This document shows positions 1 to 11,683 of a stretch of DNA of 64,000 nucleotides, one piece after another (the first letter of the stretch is position 1; every line of letters begins with the position of its first letter). The notes below the pieces were generated by a model. That model was not told the origin of the DNA, searched no databases, and was given only the letters and a program-made list of their open reading frames with translations. A program made the position numbers and the translations under genes. The stretch comes from Dinoroseobacter sp049801095 (GTDB taxonomy: Bacteria > Pseudomonadota > Alphaproteobacteria > Rhodobacterales > Rhodobacteraceae), in NCBI RefSeq assembly GCF_049801095.1, contig NZ_JBNAGH010000009.1:1-64000 (forward strand), given 5' to 3'.

Positions 1-1884
<1,884 letters not shown>

Positions 1885-1889
1885 TCGAG

Positions 1890-2579
1890 ATGGATGGTGC
1901 AACTCTGACAACCGCGAAAACCGTCAATGTCATCCTGTTGGGCCCTCCGGGGGCCGGCAAGGGGACCCAGGCCCGGATGCTCGAGGAGAAATTCGGTCTG
2001 GTTCAGCTCAGCACGGGCGACCTTCTGCGCGCGGCTGTGGCGGCAGGAACCGAGGCGGGCAAGGAAGCCAAGGCTGTCATGGAATCCGGTGGGCTTGTGT
2101 CTGACGAGATCGTTCTGGCGATCCTGAAGGACCGTCTGGCCGAAGACGATGTGAAGGCCGGGGTCATCCTCGACGGCTTCCCGCGCACCACGGCCCAGGC
2201 CGAAGCGCTGGACGAGATGCTGGCGGCCTCCGACCAAGGTATTGATGCGGCAATTTCGCTCGCCGTGGATGACGAGGCGATGGTGGAGCGGATCTCTGGC
2301 CGTTTCACCTGCGGAAGCTGTGGCGAAGGCTATCACGATACGTTCAAGAAGCCTGCAATTGCAGGCACTTGCGACAAATGCGGCGGCACGGACATGAAGC
2401 GTCGTGCCGACGACAACGCTGAGACGGTGCGGGAGCGGCTGAAGGCCTATCACGCCCAGACGGCACCCCTGATCACCTACTACGACAAAAAGCGCAGTTT
2501 GACCGAGATCAATGCCATGGCGGCGATCGATGAGGTTGCATCCTCGCTTGAGACTATCGTTAAGCGTGTTTTGGGATAA
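1890..2579 (+). CDS. adk: Adenylate kinase with zinc-binding lid
   Basis: The product converts AMP plus ATP to two ADP. It has 229 residues, with the P-loop GPPGAGKGTQ at residues 18-27, STGDLLR in the NMP-binding region, and DGFPRT downstream. The lid carries four cysteines spaced C-X2-C-X16-C-X2-C (residues 141, 144, 161, 164), the structural zinc type seen in many non-enteric Adks. The start is 5 bp after the acs stop, which implies co-transcription. Placement between acs and the symporter fits recycling of the AMP produced by Acs. Many relatives carry another adk in the ribosomal protein operon, so this may be a second, acetate-linked copy; that cannot be decided from this window. Confidence 0.95.
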   Translation: MDGATLTTAKTVNVILLGPPGAGKGTQARMLEEKFGLVQLSTGDLLRAAVAAGTEAGKEAKAVMESGGLVSDEIVLAILKDRLAEDDVKAGVILDGFPRTTAQAEALDEMLAASDQGIDAAISLAVDDEAMVERISGRFTCGSCGEGYHDTFKKPAIAGTCDKCGGTDMKRRADDNAETVRERLKAYHAQTAPLITYYDKKRSLTEINAMAAIDEVASSLETIVKRVLG

Positions 2580-2635
2580 CCCATGGGAGCGCCTCACGCA
2601 GGGGCGTCTTCCTGATTTTGGAAAGGGAGAGAGTC

Positions 2636-2893
2636 GTGTCGGACAATTCTGACAATAGTGGCTACTGGGCGGCCAATATTCGCCTTGTGAAAATCTGCCT
2701 CGTAATCTGGGCGCTCGTGTCGTTCGGATTTGGCATTCTACTGCGTCCGTTGCTTTCGGGCATCGCGGTGGGAGGAACAGACCTGGGCTTTTGGTTCGCC
2801 CAGCAGGGATCGATCCTCGTATTCCTGGCACTGATCTTCTTCTACGCCTGGCGCATGAACAGCCTCGACAAAGAATACGGCGTCGAAGAGTAA
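2636..2893 (+). CDS. DUF4212 small subunit of acetate-type sodium:solute symporter
   Basis: A protein of about 85 aa with two hydrophobic segments (LVKICLVIWALVSFGFGI and GSILVFLALIFFYAW), matching the small DUF4212 protein encoded directly before VC_2705-type sodium:solute symporters. I chose the GTG start at 2636 because GGGAGAG lies a few bases upstream; a TTG 18 bp earlier would run through that ribosome binding site. It lies in the inner membrane and probably assembles with the symporter, whose gene starts 18 bp downstream. The family assignment is firm; its molecular role is not established. Confidence 0.88.
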   Translation: MSDNSDNSGYWAANIRLVKICLVIWALVSFGFGILLRPLLSGIAVGGTDLGFWFAQQGSILVFLALIFFYAWRMNSLDKEYGVEE

Positions 2894-2911
2894 TCCGAGG
2901 GACACGGAACA

Positions 2912-4678
2912 ATGGATCAGTTTACCCTGAACTTGCTGGTGGTTGGCGCGACCTTTGCGCTTTACATCGGCATCGCGATCTGGGCCCGTGCGGGTTCCAC
3001 ATCTGAGTTTTACGCTGCGGGTCGCGGCGTTCACCCGGTCACCAACGGTATGGCGACAGCGGCGGACTGGATGTCTGCGGCCTCGTTCATCTCGATGGCG
3101 GGCCTCATCGCTTTCACCGGCTATGACAACTCCTCCTTCCTGATGGGTTGGACCGGTGGTTATGTGCTTCTGGCGCTGCTGCTGGCTCCGTATCTGCGGA
3201 AGTTCGGCAAGTTCACCGTGCCGGAATTCATCGGCGACCGCTTCTACTCCCCGACCGCGCGTCTCGTGGCTGTGATCTGCCTGATCGTTGCCTCCGTGAC
3301 CTACGTGATCGGCCAGATGACCGGCGTTGGCGTTGCATTCTCCCGCTTCCTCGAAGTGGATGTGGCAACCGGCCTGTTCATCGGTGCGGGCGTTGTGTTC
3401 TGCTACGCTGTTCTCGGTGGGATGAAGGGTGTGACCTACACCCAGGTTGCTCAGTACTGCGTGCTGATCACCGCCTACACCATCCCGGCGATCTTCATCT
3501 CGCTGCAGCTGACCGGCAACCCGATCCCGGGTCTGGGCCTCTTTGGTGAGCACACCGCCTCCGGTGAGCCGCTGCTGCAGAAGCTGGACCAGGTGGTTCA
3601 GGAGCTCGGCTTCGCGTCCTACACGGGCCACCATGCCGACACGCTGAACATGCTGCTCTTCACGATCTCGCTGATGATCGGTACCGCGGGTCTGCCCCAC
3701 GTGATCATGCGCTTCTTCACCGTCCCGAAAGTGGCCGACGCCCGTTGGTCCGCTGGCTGGACGCTGATCTTCATCGCCCTGCTGTACCTCACGGCTCCGG
3801 CGGTTGGCGCCATGGCTCGTCTGAACCTGATCGACACCGTGTACCCGAACGGCACCCAAGCTCAGCCGCTCGAGTATGAAGCACGCCCCGATTGGATGAA
3901 GAACTGGGAAGTCACCGGCCTCCTGAAGTTCGAAGACAAGAACGGCGACGGCCAGATCCAGTGGTATAACGACAAGTCCGACGCGTTTGCGGCCACGGCG
4001 ACTGCCAATGGCTGGCAGGGCTCCGAGCTCAGCGTGAACCGCGACATCCTCGTGCTGGCCAACCCCGAGATCGCTCAGCTTCCGGCATGGGTCATCGCGG
4101 TGGTCGCTGCGGGTGGTCTGGCTGCGGCTCTGTCCACGGCGGCGGGTCTGTTGCTCGCAATCTCCTCGGCGGTGTCTCATGACCTCTTCAAGGGTCAGCT
4201 GACCCCGAACATGTCGGAGAAAGCCGAACTGCTGACGGCGCGGATCTCGATGGCGGTTGCCATTGGTGTGGCCACCTATCTGGGTCTGAACCCGCCGGGC
4301 TTTGCGGCGCAAACCGTGGCTCTGGCCTTCGGTCTGGCGGCTGCATCGCTCTTCCCTGCGCTGATGATGGGTATCTTCTCGAAGACCATCAACAACAAGG
4401 GTGCGGTTGCCGGCATGCTGATGGGTCTCGTGACCACGCTGATCTACATCTTCCTGCACAAGGGTTGGTTCTTCATCCCGGGCACCAACAGCTTCTCCGA
4501 TGCTGATCCGCTTCTGCTGACCATCAAGTCGACCTCGTTCGGCGCGGTTGGTGCGGCTCTGAACTTCGCGACGGCCTACTTCGTGTCCAAAGCGACGGAT
4601 CCGGTGCCGGACGATATCGTCCAACTCGTCGAAAGCGTGCGCATCCCGAAGGGTGCCGGCGCAGCCGTCGATCACTAA
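2912..4678 (+). CDS. Sodium:solute (acetate-type) symporter, VC_2705 family
   Basis: A 588-aa member of the SSS family with many membrane helices. The N-terminal signature EFYAAGRGVHPVTNGMATAADWMSAASF is typical of ActP-like carriers (quoted in part: AADWMSAASF). It probably imports acetate or a similar monocarboxylate with sodium. A hydrophilic insertion near residues 330-350 contains DKNGDGQIQWYND, which looks like a calcium-binding EF-hand loop (D-x-N-x-D-G-x-I). The last helices contain the GAVAGMLMGL type motif. It follows its DUF4212 partner and precedes two stem-loops. The substrate is inferred from acs and adk next door. Confidence 0.92.
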   Translation: MDQFTLNLLVVGATFALYIGIAIWARAGSTSEFYAAGRGVHPVTNGMATAADWMSAASFISMAGLIAFTGYDNSSFLMGWTGGYVLLALLLAPYLRKFGKFTVPEFIGDRFYSPTARLVAVICLIVASVTYVIGQMTGVGVAFSRFLEVDVATGLFIGAGVVFCYAVLGGMKGVTYTQVAQYCVLITAYTIPAIFISLQLTGNPIPGLGLFGEHTASGEPLLQKLDQVVQELGFASYTGHHADTLNMLLFTISLMIGTAGLPHVIMRFFTVPKVADARWSAGWTLIFIALLYLTAPAVGAMARLNLIDTVYPNGTQAQPLEYEARPDWMKNWEVTGLLKFEDKNGDGQIQWYNDKSDAFAATATANGWQGSELSVNRDILVLANPEIAQLPAWVIAVVAAGGLAAALSTAAGLLLAISSAVSHDLFKGQLTPNMSEKAELLTARISMAVAIGVATYLGLNPPGFAAQTVALAFGLAAASLFPALMMGIFSKTINNKGAVAGMLMGLVTTLIYIFLHKGWFFIPGTNSFSDADPLLLTIKSTSFGAVGAALNFATAYFVSKATDPVPDDIVQLVESVRIPKGAGAAVDH

Positions 4679-4689
4679 GCTCCTCCCCT

Positions 4690-4760
4690 GGATGGGACCG
4701 GCCCACCCGGTCTCATCCCACCCCAAATCCTTGCGTCCCGGCCTGTTTCAGGTCGGGGCG
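4690..4760 (+). terminator. Two stem-loops after the symporter gene
   Basis: The first hairpin pairs 4690-4701 (GGATGGGACCGG) with 4707-4718 (CCGGTCTCATCC) with one mismatch and a 5-nt loop. The second pairs about 4734-4745 with 4750-4760 (CAGGTCGGGGCG) allowing G-U pairs. No long T run follows, so this is a probable attenuator or terminator that may separate the uptake genes from the downstream sensor genes. Confidence 0.55.
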
Positions 4761-4795
4761 CATTCTTCCTCAGTTACAGCTGACGAGCGCGCAAC

Positions 4796-6616
4796 ATGTT
4801 GCAAGACCTGACGAAGATCCAGGCGTTCCTCGCCCATGTACACCCCTATGACAGTCTGACTGAAGCCGAACTGGCCGCCCTTGCGGGCCGTGTCGAGCGG
4901 GTCGAGATTGCCGCCGGGGACACGATTTATGCCCTCGGAGAGACCTTGCGCGGCGTCTATGTGATTGCCGCCGGTGAGGTTGCGATTGCCGATGAGACCG
5001 GCGCGCAGATCTCTCATCTGGGGGTCCGCAACAGCTTTGGCGAGCGCGGATTGGCGCGCGATGGGCTGGCCGTGACCACCGCCACCGGTGCCAGCGATGC
5101 AGAGCTGCTCGTGGTGCCTGCCGAGGTCTATCACGAGCTGATCGAGGCCCATCCGGCCATCGCCAAGTTCTTTGACCGCTCCCGCGGCTCGGATGTCCGC
5201 AAGACCGATCTGGCCACGGCCCGGATCTCGGAGCTGATGACCAAGCAGGTCCTCGGGATCACCGCCGATGCCACGATCGAGCGGGCCGCCCATCTGATGC
5301 ATTCCAAGCGGGTTTCGTCCCTCGCGGTGATGGAGGGCGGGCGTTTGGCCGGGATCCTGACCGTGCGCGACATGACCCGCGTTGTGGCCGATGGCCTCGC
5401 CAGCGATGACCCGGTCTCGGACCTGATGGCGCGCGATCCGATCACCCTGTCGCCCGACGCGCTGGGATCGGACGTGCTGCACACCATGCTGGAGCGCAAG
5501 ATTGGCCATCTGCCCATCACCGACAAAGGCGCTCTGGTCGGCATTGTCACACAGACCGATCTGATCCGGTTTCAGGCGCTTTCCTCGGCGCAGCTCGTCC
5601 ATGACATTGTCTATGCCAAGACCCCGGCGGAGATTGCGCTGGTCACAAAGCGCCTGCCGGAGCTGCTCGCGCAGCTGGTCGGCGCGGGCAACCCCCATGA
5701 GGTGGTGACCCGGCTGATCACGGATATCGCCGATGCAGCCACGCGGCGGCTGCTGAGCCTGGCCGAGGACAGTCTCGGCCCGCCACCCGTCCCCTATCTC
5801 TGGCTCGCCTGCGGCAGTCAGGGTCGGCAGGAGCAGACCGGCGTCTCCGATCAGGACAATTGCCTGATCATCGATGATGCCATGACGCCCGGCATGGATG
5901 CTTATTTCAAGGCGCTTGCCGAGTTCGTCTGCGATGGCCTGAACGAGGCGGGCTATATCTATTGTCCGGGCGACATGATGGCCACCGCGGATCGCTGGCG
6001 TCAGCCGCTCCGGGTGTGGAAGTCCTATTTCCAGAAATGGATCGCCAAGCCCGACAATGAGGCGCAGATGCTGGCCTCGGTCATGTTCGACCTGCGCGGG
6101 ATCGGCGGAGAGCAGAGCCTGTTCGAGGATCTGCAGGGCGCGACGCTCAAGGCGGCCTCGGCCAACAGCATCTTCGTCACCCATATGATCGCCAACTCGC
6201 TGAAGCATACGCCGCCGCTCGGCATGTTCCGCGGGTTTGCCACGATCAAATCCGGCGAGCACAAGAACCAGCTCGACCTCAAGCATAATGGTGTCGTGCC
6301 GGTGGTGGATCTGGGCCGGGTCTATGCCCTGCAGGCCCAGCTTACGGCGGTGAACACCCGCGCGCGTCTCGAGGCCGCGAAGGAGAGCGGGGTGATCTCC
6401 ACCTCCGGGGCGGCGGATCTGCTCGACGCCTATGACCTTATTGCGGAATCCCGGCTTCAGCACCAAGCTCGGCAAGTGCGCGCGGGCGAGAAGCCGGACA
6501 ATTACATGTCCCCGACCAGCCTCTCGGATTTCGAGCGCAGTCACTTGCGGGACGCCTTTGTGGTGATCCGGACCATGCAATCCGCCGTCGGCTCTGGCCG
6601 TGGGGCGGTTACCTAG
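4796..6616 (+). CDS. cNMP-binding, twin-CBS, DUF294 nucleotidyltransferase-like signalling protein
   Basis: A 606-aa multidomain protein. Residues 1-135 resemble a cyclic-nucleotide-binding domain, residues about 144-262 hold two CBS motifs (ISELMTKQVLGITAD and VSDLMARDPITLSPD), and from about residue 340 the motif GSQGRQEQTGVSDQDN matches the GlnD-like nucleotidyltransferase core (G-S-x-G-R-x-E, S-D-x-D). The C-terminus is the DUF294_C helical region. CBS domains usually sense adenylates, so a sensor of AMP/ATP status beside AMP-forming Acs and Adk is plausible. In many proteobacteria this gene is linked to actP-like symporters and a dnaQ-like exonuclease, as here. The modified target is unknown. 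Confidence 0.9.
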   Translation: MLQDLTKIQAFLAHVHPYDSLTEAELAALAGRVERVEIAAGDTIYALGETLRGVYVIAAGEVAIADETGAQISHLGVRNSFGERGLARDGLAVTTATGASDAELLVVPAEVYHELIEAHPAIAKFFDRSRGSDVRKTDLATARISELMTKQVLGITADATIERAAHLMHSKRVSSLAVMEGGRLAGILTVRDMTRVVADGLASDDPVSDLMARDPITLSPDALGSDVLHTMLERKIGHLPITDKGALVGIVTQTDLIRFQALSSAQLVHDIVYAKTPAEIALVTKRLPELLAQLVGAGNPHEVVTRLITDIADAATRRLLSLAEDSLGPPPVPYLWLACGSQGRQEQTGVSDQDNCLIIDDAMTPGMDAYFKALAEFVCDGLNEAGYIYCPGDMMATADRWRQPLRVWKSYFQKWIAKPDNEAQMLASVMFDLRGIGGEQSLFEDLQGATLKAASANSIFVTHMIANSLKHTPPLGMFRGFATIKSGEHKNQLDLKHNGVVPVVDLGRVYALQAQLTAVNTRARLEAAKESGVISTSGAADLLDAYDLIAESRLQHQARQVRAGEKPDNYMSPTSLSDFERSHLRDAFVVIRTMQSAVGSGRGAVT

Positions 6617-6628
6617 AGAAAGACGCGG

Positions 6629-7144
6629 ATGTTTCTGGAACTCATAGCGACCTTCGTCATCGGCTTCGGTGTGGCCGGTCTGATCCTGATCGTGAATGCC
6701 ATGACTGGGCGGCGCCTGCCCGGGGCCGTGCTGCCCGTGGGTGCGGGGCTGGCGATGATCGGTTTCACGATCTGGAGCGAGTATAACTGGTACCCGCGCA
6801 CGCTGGCGCAACTGCCCGAGGGGATCGAGATCATCTCGACGAACGAGTCCCAGGCAGTCTACCGCCCCTGGACCTATGTCACGCCTTTCGTCGATCGCTT
6901 TGCGGCCGTGGACAAGGCCCGGATCCGCCGCAACGAGAATGTGCCGGAGCAGGTCATGGTGCCCGTTGTTTTCATGGGCCGTTGGGCACCCGGCGCCGAG
7001 ATCCCGGTGGTGGTCGATTGCGTTGAGTCAAGGCGCGCGGATCTCGCCGACGGTATCGAATTTGATGAAGTGGGAGCTTTGGTGAACGCAGACTGGATCG
7101 CCGTGGAGGCGGACGATCCCCTGTTGGAGGCTGTGTGCACCTAA
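6629..7144 (+). CDS. Conserved membrane protein of the acetate cluster, unknown function
   Basis: A 171-aa protein starting 12 bp after the preceding gene. Two hydrophobic stretches near the N-terminus (about residues 3-24 and 31-49) suggest two membrane helices; the rest is soluble and contains short beta-type segments (VMVPVVFMGRW, IPVVVDCVE). No catalytic motif is recognisable. Its position between the CBS sensor and the exonuclease gene makes it part of the same transcription unit. It is probably a conserved Rhodobacterales hypothetical protein. Confidence 0.75.
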   Translation: MFLELIATFVIGFGVAGLILIVNAMTGRRLPGAVLPVGAGLAMIGFTIWSEYNWYPRTLAQLPEGIEIISTNESQAVYRPWTYVTPFVDRFAAVDKARIRRNENVPEQVMVPVVFMGRWAPGAEIPVVVDCVESRRADLADGIEFDEVGALVNADWIAVEADDPLLEAVCT

Positions 7145-7164
7145 CGATTTGAAGGGGGAGTGCG

Positions 7165-8622
7165 ATGTTGGAGACACTAAGTTTACGACTGCGCGTGTTT
7201 TTGTTTTTTGCCTTTGTGGCCGGGGGGGCCGTATTGGCCGTCGCGGGGGCTCTGTTTCTGGGCTACCGCCAATTGGGCAATGCGGACGCCCTGTCCGCCT
7301 TTGTGACGAGCGGCGCGGTGGCGGGGTTCGTGATCCTGTCACTGGTGACCTGGGTCTGGCTGCTCTTTGACGAGAATGTCGCCAAGGCGCTGGAGAACCT
7401 CGCCACGGATATGCGCGCCCGGGCCCATGCGGATGTGGAGCGCGATCTCGATCAAGGCTCGGCGAAATATCTGGGCGATCTCGCGCCGGCGGCGGCGGCC
7501 GTCACCGCCAATCTCTCTGACATGAAGAACGGGCTGGCGCAGGCCGTGATGCGCGAAACAACGCTGCTCTCGGCGGAGAAGAGCCATCTTGAGGCGCTTC
7601 TTTGTGATCTGCCCACGGGTGTCGTGCTCTGCAATGCCCATCATCAAGTGGTCTTCTACAATGGCCGGGCCCGGACCCTGCTGGAGCCCTTGGGCGGGAT
7701 TGGGCTCGACCGCTCGCTCGCCACGGTGCTCGACGCCGCCCCGGTCGAGGCAGCCTATGCCCAGCTGATCGCGCAGCCCCGGGAGGCCTGCGCCGATATG
7801 CGGCTTGAGCTCAACGAGGGGCGGTTGCGTCTGGGCGTGGGCATGCGGCTGGTTGAACCGCTCCCCGATAGCGAGGTCGAGCCCGGCTACATCCTGACCC
7901 TGCGCGAGGCGCCTTTGGCCGATGCGCCCTGCGCCGAGCCGATCTCGATCCCGCGGGAGACCGCGTTCGATTTCGACCTGCTCCATGCGCGCCCCTCCCG
8001 GGATGTGATGGAGCATCGCCTCGACGATCTGAAATACGTGATCTTCGATACGGAGACGACGGGCCTTTTGCCGGATCGCGGCGATGAGGTCTGTCAGATC
8101 GCCGCCTGCCGGGTGGTGAATGGCAAGATGGTCAAGACCGAGGTCTTTGACACGCTGGTCAATCCGAACCGCCCGATCCCGCTCTCGGCGACGAATATCC
8201 ACGGGATCACCGATGCCATGGTGCAGGACGCGCCGGACTTCCTGACGGCGGGCAAGGCGTTCCACGACTTCTCGGATGGCGCGGTCCTGATCGCCCATAA
8301 CGCGCCCTTTGACATGGCCTTCTTCTATCGCAAACAGGGCGAGATGGGCGCGCGGTTCGATCACCCGGTGCTCGATACGGTGCTCCTCTCGGCGGTGATC
8401 TATGGCCAAACGGCGGAGCATTCGCTGGATGCGATCGCTGACAGGCTGCATGTCACCATCCCCGAAGAGGCGCGGCACACGGCGCTGGGCGATGCCTTGG
8501 CCACGACCGAGGTTTTCCTGAAATTCCTGCCGATGCTGCAGGCCAAGGGGATCGAAACCTTTGCCGATCTGCTGACCGAGACCAAGAAACACGGGCGTTT
8601 GCTCGAAGATCTCAACGCCTGA
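7165..8622 (+). CDS. Membrane-anchored PAS-like protein with DEDDh 3'-5' exonuclease domain
   Basis: A 485-aa protein. Two N-terminal membrane helices (about residues 10-32 and 46-68) precede a helical linker, then a PAS-like region around residues 140-240 (LPTGVVLCNAHHQVVFYNGRA). From about residue 291 a DnaQ-type exonuclease follows: FDTETTGL (Exo I), IAHNAPFDMAF (Exo II) and HTALGDALAT (Exo III), giving the D-E-D-D-h active site. The ATG at 7165 has GAAGGGGGAG upstream. Such genes sit beside actP-like symporter clusters in many proteobacteria and are annotated as DNA polymerase III epsilon-like; the membrane anchor makes a replication proofreading role unlikely. The real substrate is unknown. 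Confidence 0.88.
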   Translation: MLETLSLRLRVFLFFAFVAGGAVLAVAGALFLGYRQLGNADALSAFVTSGAVAGFVILSLVTWVWLLFDENVAKALENLATDMRARAHADVERDLDQGSAKYLGDLAPAAAAVTANLSDMKNGLAQAVMRETTLLSAEKSHLEALLCDLPTGVVLCNAHHQVVFYNGRARTLLEPLGGIGLDRSLATVLDAAPVEAAYAQLIAQPREACADMRLELNEGRLRLGVGMRLVEPLPDSEVEPGYILTLREAPLADAPCAEPISIPRETAFDFDLLHARPSRDVMEHRLDDLKYVIFDTETTGLLPDRGDEVCQIAACRVVNGKMVKTEVFDTLVNPNRPIPLSATNIHGITDAMVQDAPDFLTAGKAFHDFSDGAVLIAHNAPFDMAFFYRKQGEMGARFDHPVLDTVLLSAVIYGQTAEHSLDAIADRLHVTIPEEARHTALGDALATTEVFLKFLPMLQAKGIETFADLLTETKKHGRLLEDLNA

Positions 8623-8719
8623 GCGTCTCGGGGCTTGTCCCGGAGGGGATTCGAGCGTATATCGCCCTCAACAGCGGCGGCTGCGGGTCCAAACCGAAGC
8701 CTCCACCGATCTGATCCGA

Positions 8720-8742
8720 CGGGCCGCAGGGCCCGTTTTTTT
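8720..8742 (+). terminator. Rho-independent terminator ending the acetate cluster
   Basis: CGGGCC (8720-8725) pairs with GGCCCG (8730-8735) around a GCAG loop and is followed by seven T residues (8736-8742). It lies between the exonuclease gene and rimP and would insulate the two operons. Confidence 0.85.
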
Positions 8743-8784
8743 GTTTCCAACGACCAGACCTGCCGAGAAAGGCCGACCGATCCT

Positions 8785-9375
8785 GTGACCGATCTGATTG
8801 CCAAAACCACGCTCGATCAGCGCATCGCGGCCATTGTGGCCCCGGTGATCGAGGATATGGGCTATGAGCTTGTGCGCCTGCGGGTGATGAGCGGCAAGAC
8901 CCGCACCCTGCAGATCATGGCTGAGAAGCCCGAAGGCGGGATCGAGGTCGATGATTGCGCGGCGATCTCGACGGCCGTATCGGCGACCCTCGATGTGGAG
9001 GATCCGATCGAGGACAACTACACGCTCGAAGTGAGCTCGCCGGGCATCGACCGCCCGCTGACGCGGCTCAAGGATTTCGACATGTGGCAGGGCTATGAGG
9101 CCAAGATCGAGACCACCGAGCTGATCGATGGCCGCCGCCGGTTCAAGGGCAATATTGCCGGGACCGAAGACGGCGAAGTGCTGATCGAGATCGAGGAAGG
9201 CACGATCGGCCTGCAATTCGATTGGCTGAGCGACGCCAAACTTGTGCTGACTGACGATTTGATCCGGGATGTCCTCAAAGGCCGCAAGGATGCAGGCCAG
9301 GTGGACGAAACCCAGTTTGACGAAATCCAGACCATCATCGACGGCGATGATGAACCACCCGCGAACACCGCGTAA
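8785..9375 (+). CDS. rimP: Ribosome maturation factor RimP
   Basis: A 196-aa product needed for 30S subunit maturation. Family hallmarks include APVIEDMGYELVRLRVM, the MAEKPEGGIEVDDCAAIS segment and LEVSSPGIDRPL. The frame is open further upstream, but that part overlaps the preceding terminator, so I chose the GTG at 8785 (VTDLIAKTTLDQRIA), which matches the usual N-terminus in related bacteria. It lies 14 bp before nusA in the classical rimP-nusA-ylxR-infB operon. Confidence 0.93.
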   Translation: MTDLIAKTTLDQRIAAIVAPVIEDMGYELVRLRVMSGKTRTLQIMAEKPEGGIEVDDCAAISTAVSATLDVEDPIEDNYTLEVSSPGIDRPLTRLKDFDMWQGYEAKIETTELIDGRRRFKGNIAGTEDGEVLIEIEEGTIGLQFDWLSDAKLVLTDDLIRDVLKGRKDAGQVDETQFDEIQTIIDGDDEPPANTA

Positions 9376-9389
9376 GGGGAGAGAGACGA

Positions 9390-11024
<1,635 letters not shown>

Positions 11025-11044
11025 GCGCAGGCACGGGCGCAGCC

Positions 11045-11683
11045 ATGACCCGGGGTGGGCGACAAAAGGACCGCGCGGCGGAAACGACGCGGAAATGTAT
11101 CGCCACAGGTGATATCCTGCCCACGGCAGAGCTGGTCCGCTTCGTCGTCGGTCCCGAGGGCGCGGTGGTTCCGGATCTCGCGGGCAAGCTGCCCGGCCGG
11201 GGCATGTGGGTGAAGGCAGAGCGCGCGGCTCTGTCCCGCGCGGTGGCCAAGAACCTCTTCCCGCGCGCCGCCAAGGCGCCGGTGAAGACGCCGGACGATC
11301 TGGTGGCGCAGGTCGAAGACCAACTTCAGGCGCGTGTGGTGTCGCTCTTGGCGCTCGCGCGGAAGGCCGGACAGGCGATCTGCGGATTCGAGAAGGTTCG
11401 CGGCGCCCTGGATACCGGTCAGGCGGTCGTGCTTTTGCAGGCCGCCGACGGCTCTGAACGGGGCAAATCGAAGCTGCGGCCACCAGATGGCCCGGCAAGC
11501 TATATCGGCTGGCTGTCGGCCCGGGAATTGGGTTTGGCATTTGGCCGCGATAGTGTGATACATGGCGCCTTAACGGCTGGCGGACTCACAAAGCGTGTTG
11601 TAGAGGAAGCCACGCGGCTTGCAGGCGTCCGCGAAAACGATGACGGCGGGTCCGCCGCCGGAAAGGGTACGACAAGCGTATGA
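11045..11683 (+). CDS. RNA-binding protein, YlxR (DUF448) plus L7Ae-like domain
   Basis: A 212-aa protein. The N-terminal half contains RKCIATGDILPTAELVRFV and GRGMWVKAERAAL, typical of DUF448/YlxR. From about residue 100 (LLALARKAGQAICGFEKV) it resembles the L7Ae/L30e RNA-binding fold. This two-domain form is usual in alphaproteobacteria, where it replaces separate ylxR and ylxQ genes. Its stop overlaps the infB start (ATGA), indicating translational coupling. Confidence 0.9.
   Translation: MTRGGRQKDRAAETTRKCIATGDILPTAELVRFVVGPEGAVVPDLAGKLPGRGMWVKAERAALSRAVAKNLFPRAAKAPVKTPDDLVAQVEDQLQARVVSLLALARKAGQAICGFEKVRGALDTGQAVVLLQAADGSERGKSKLRPPDGPASYIGWLSARELGLAFGRDSVIHGALTAGGLTKRVVEEATRLAGVRENDDGGSAAGKGTTSV

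Noticed and set aside
8635..8784. N-terminal extension of RimP
   Set aside because: The open frame runs back through the terminator at 8720-8742; the GTG at 8785 matches the family N-terminus.
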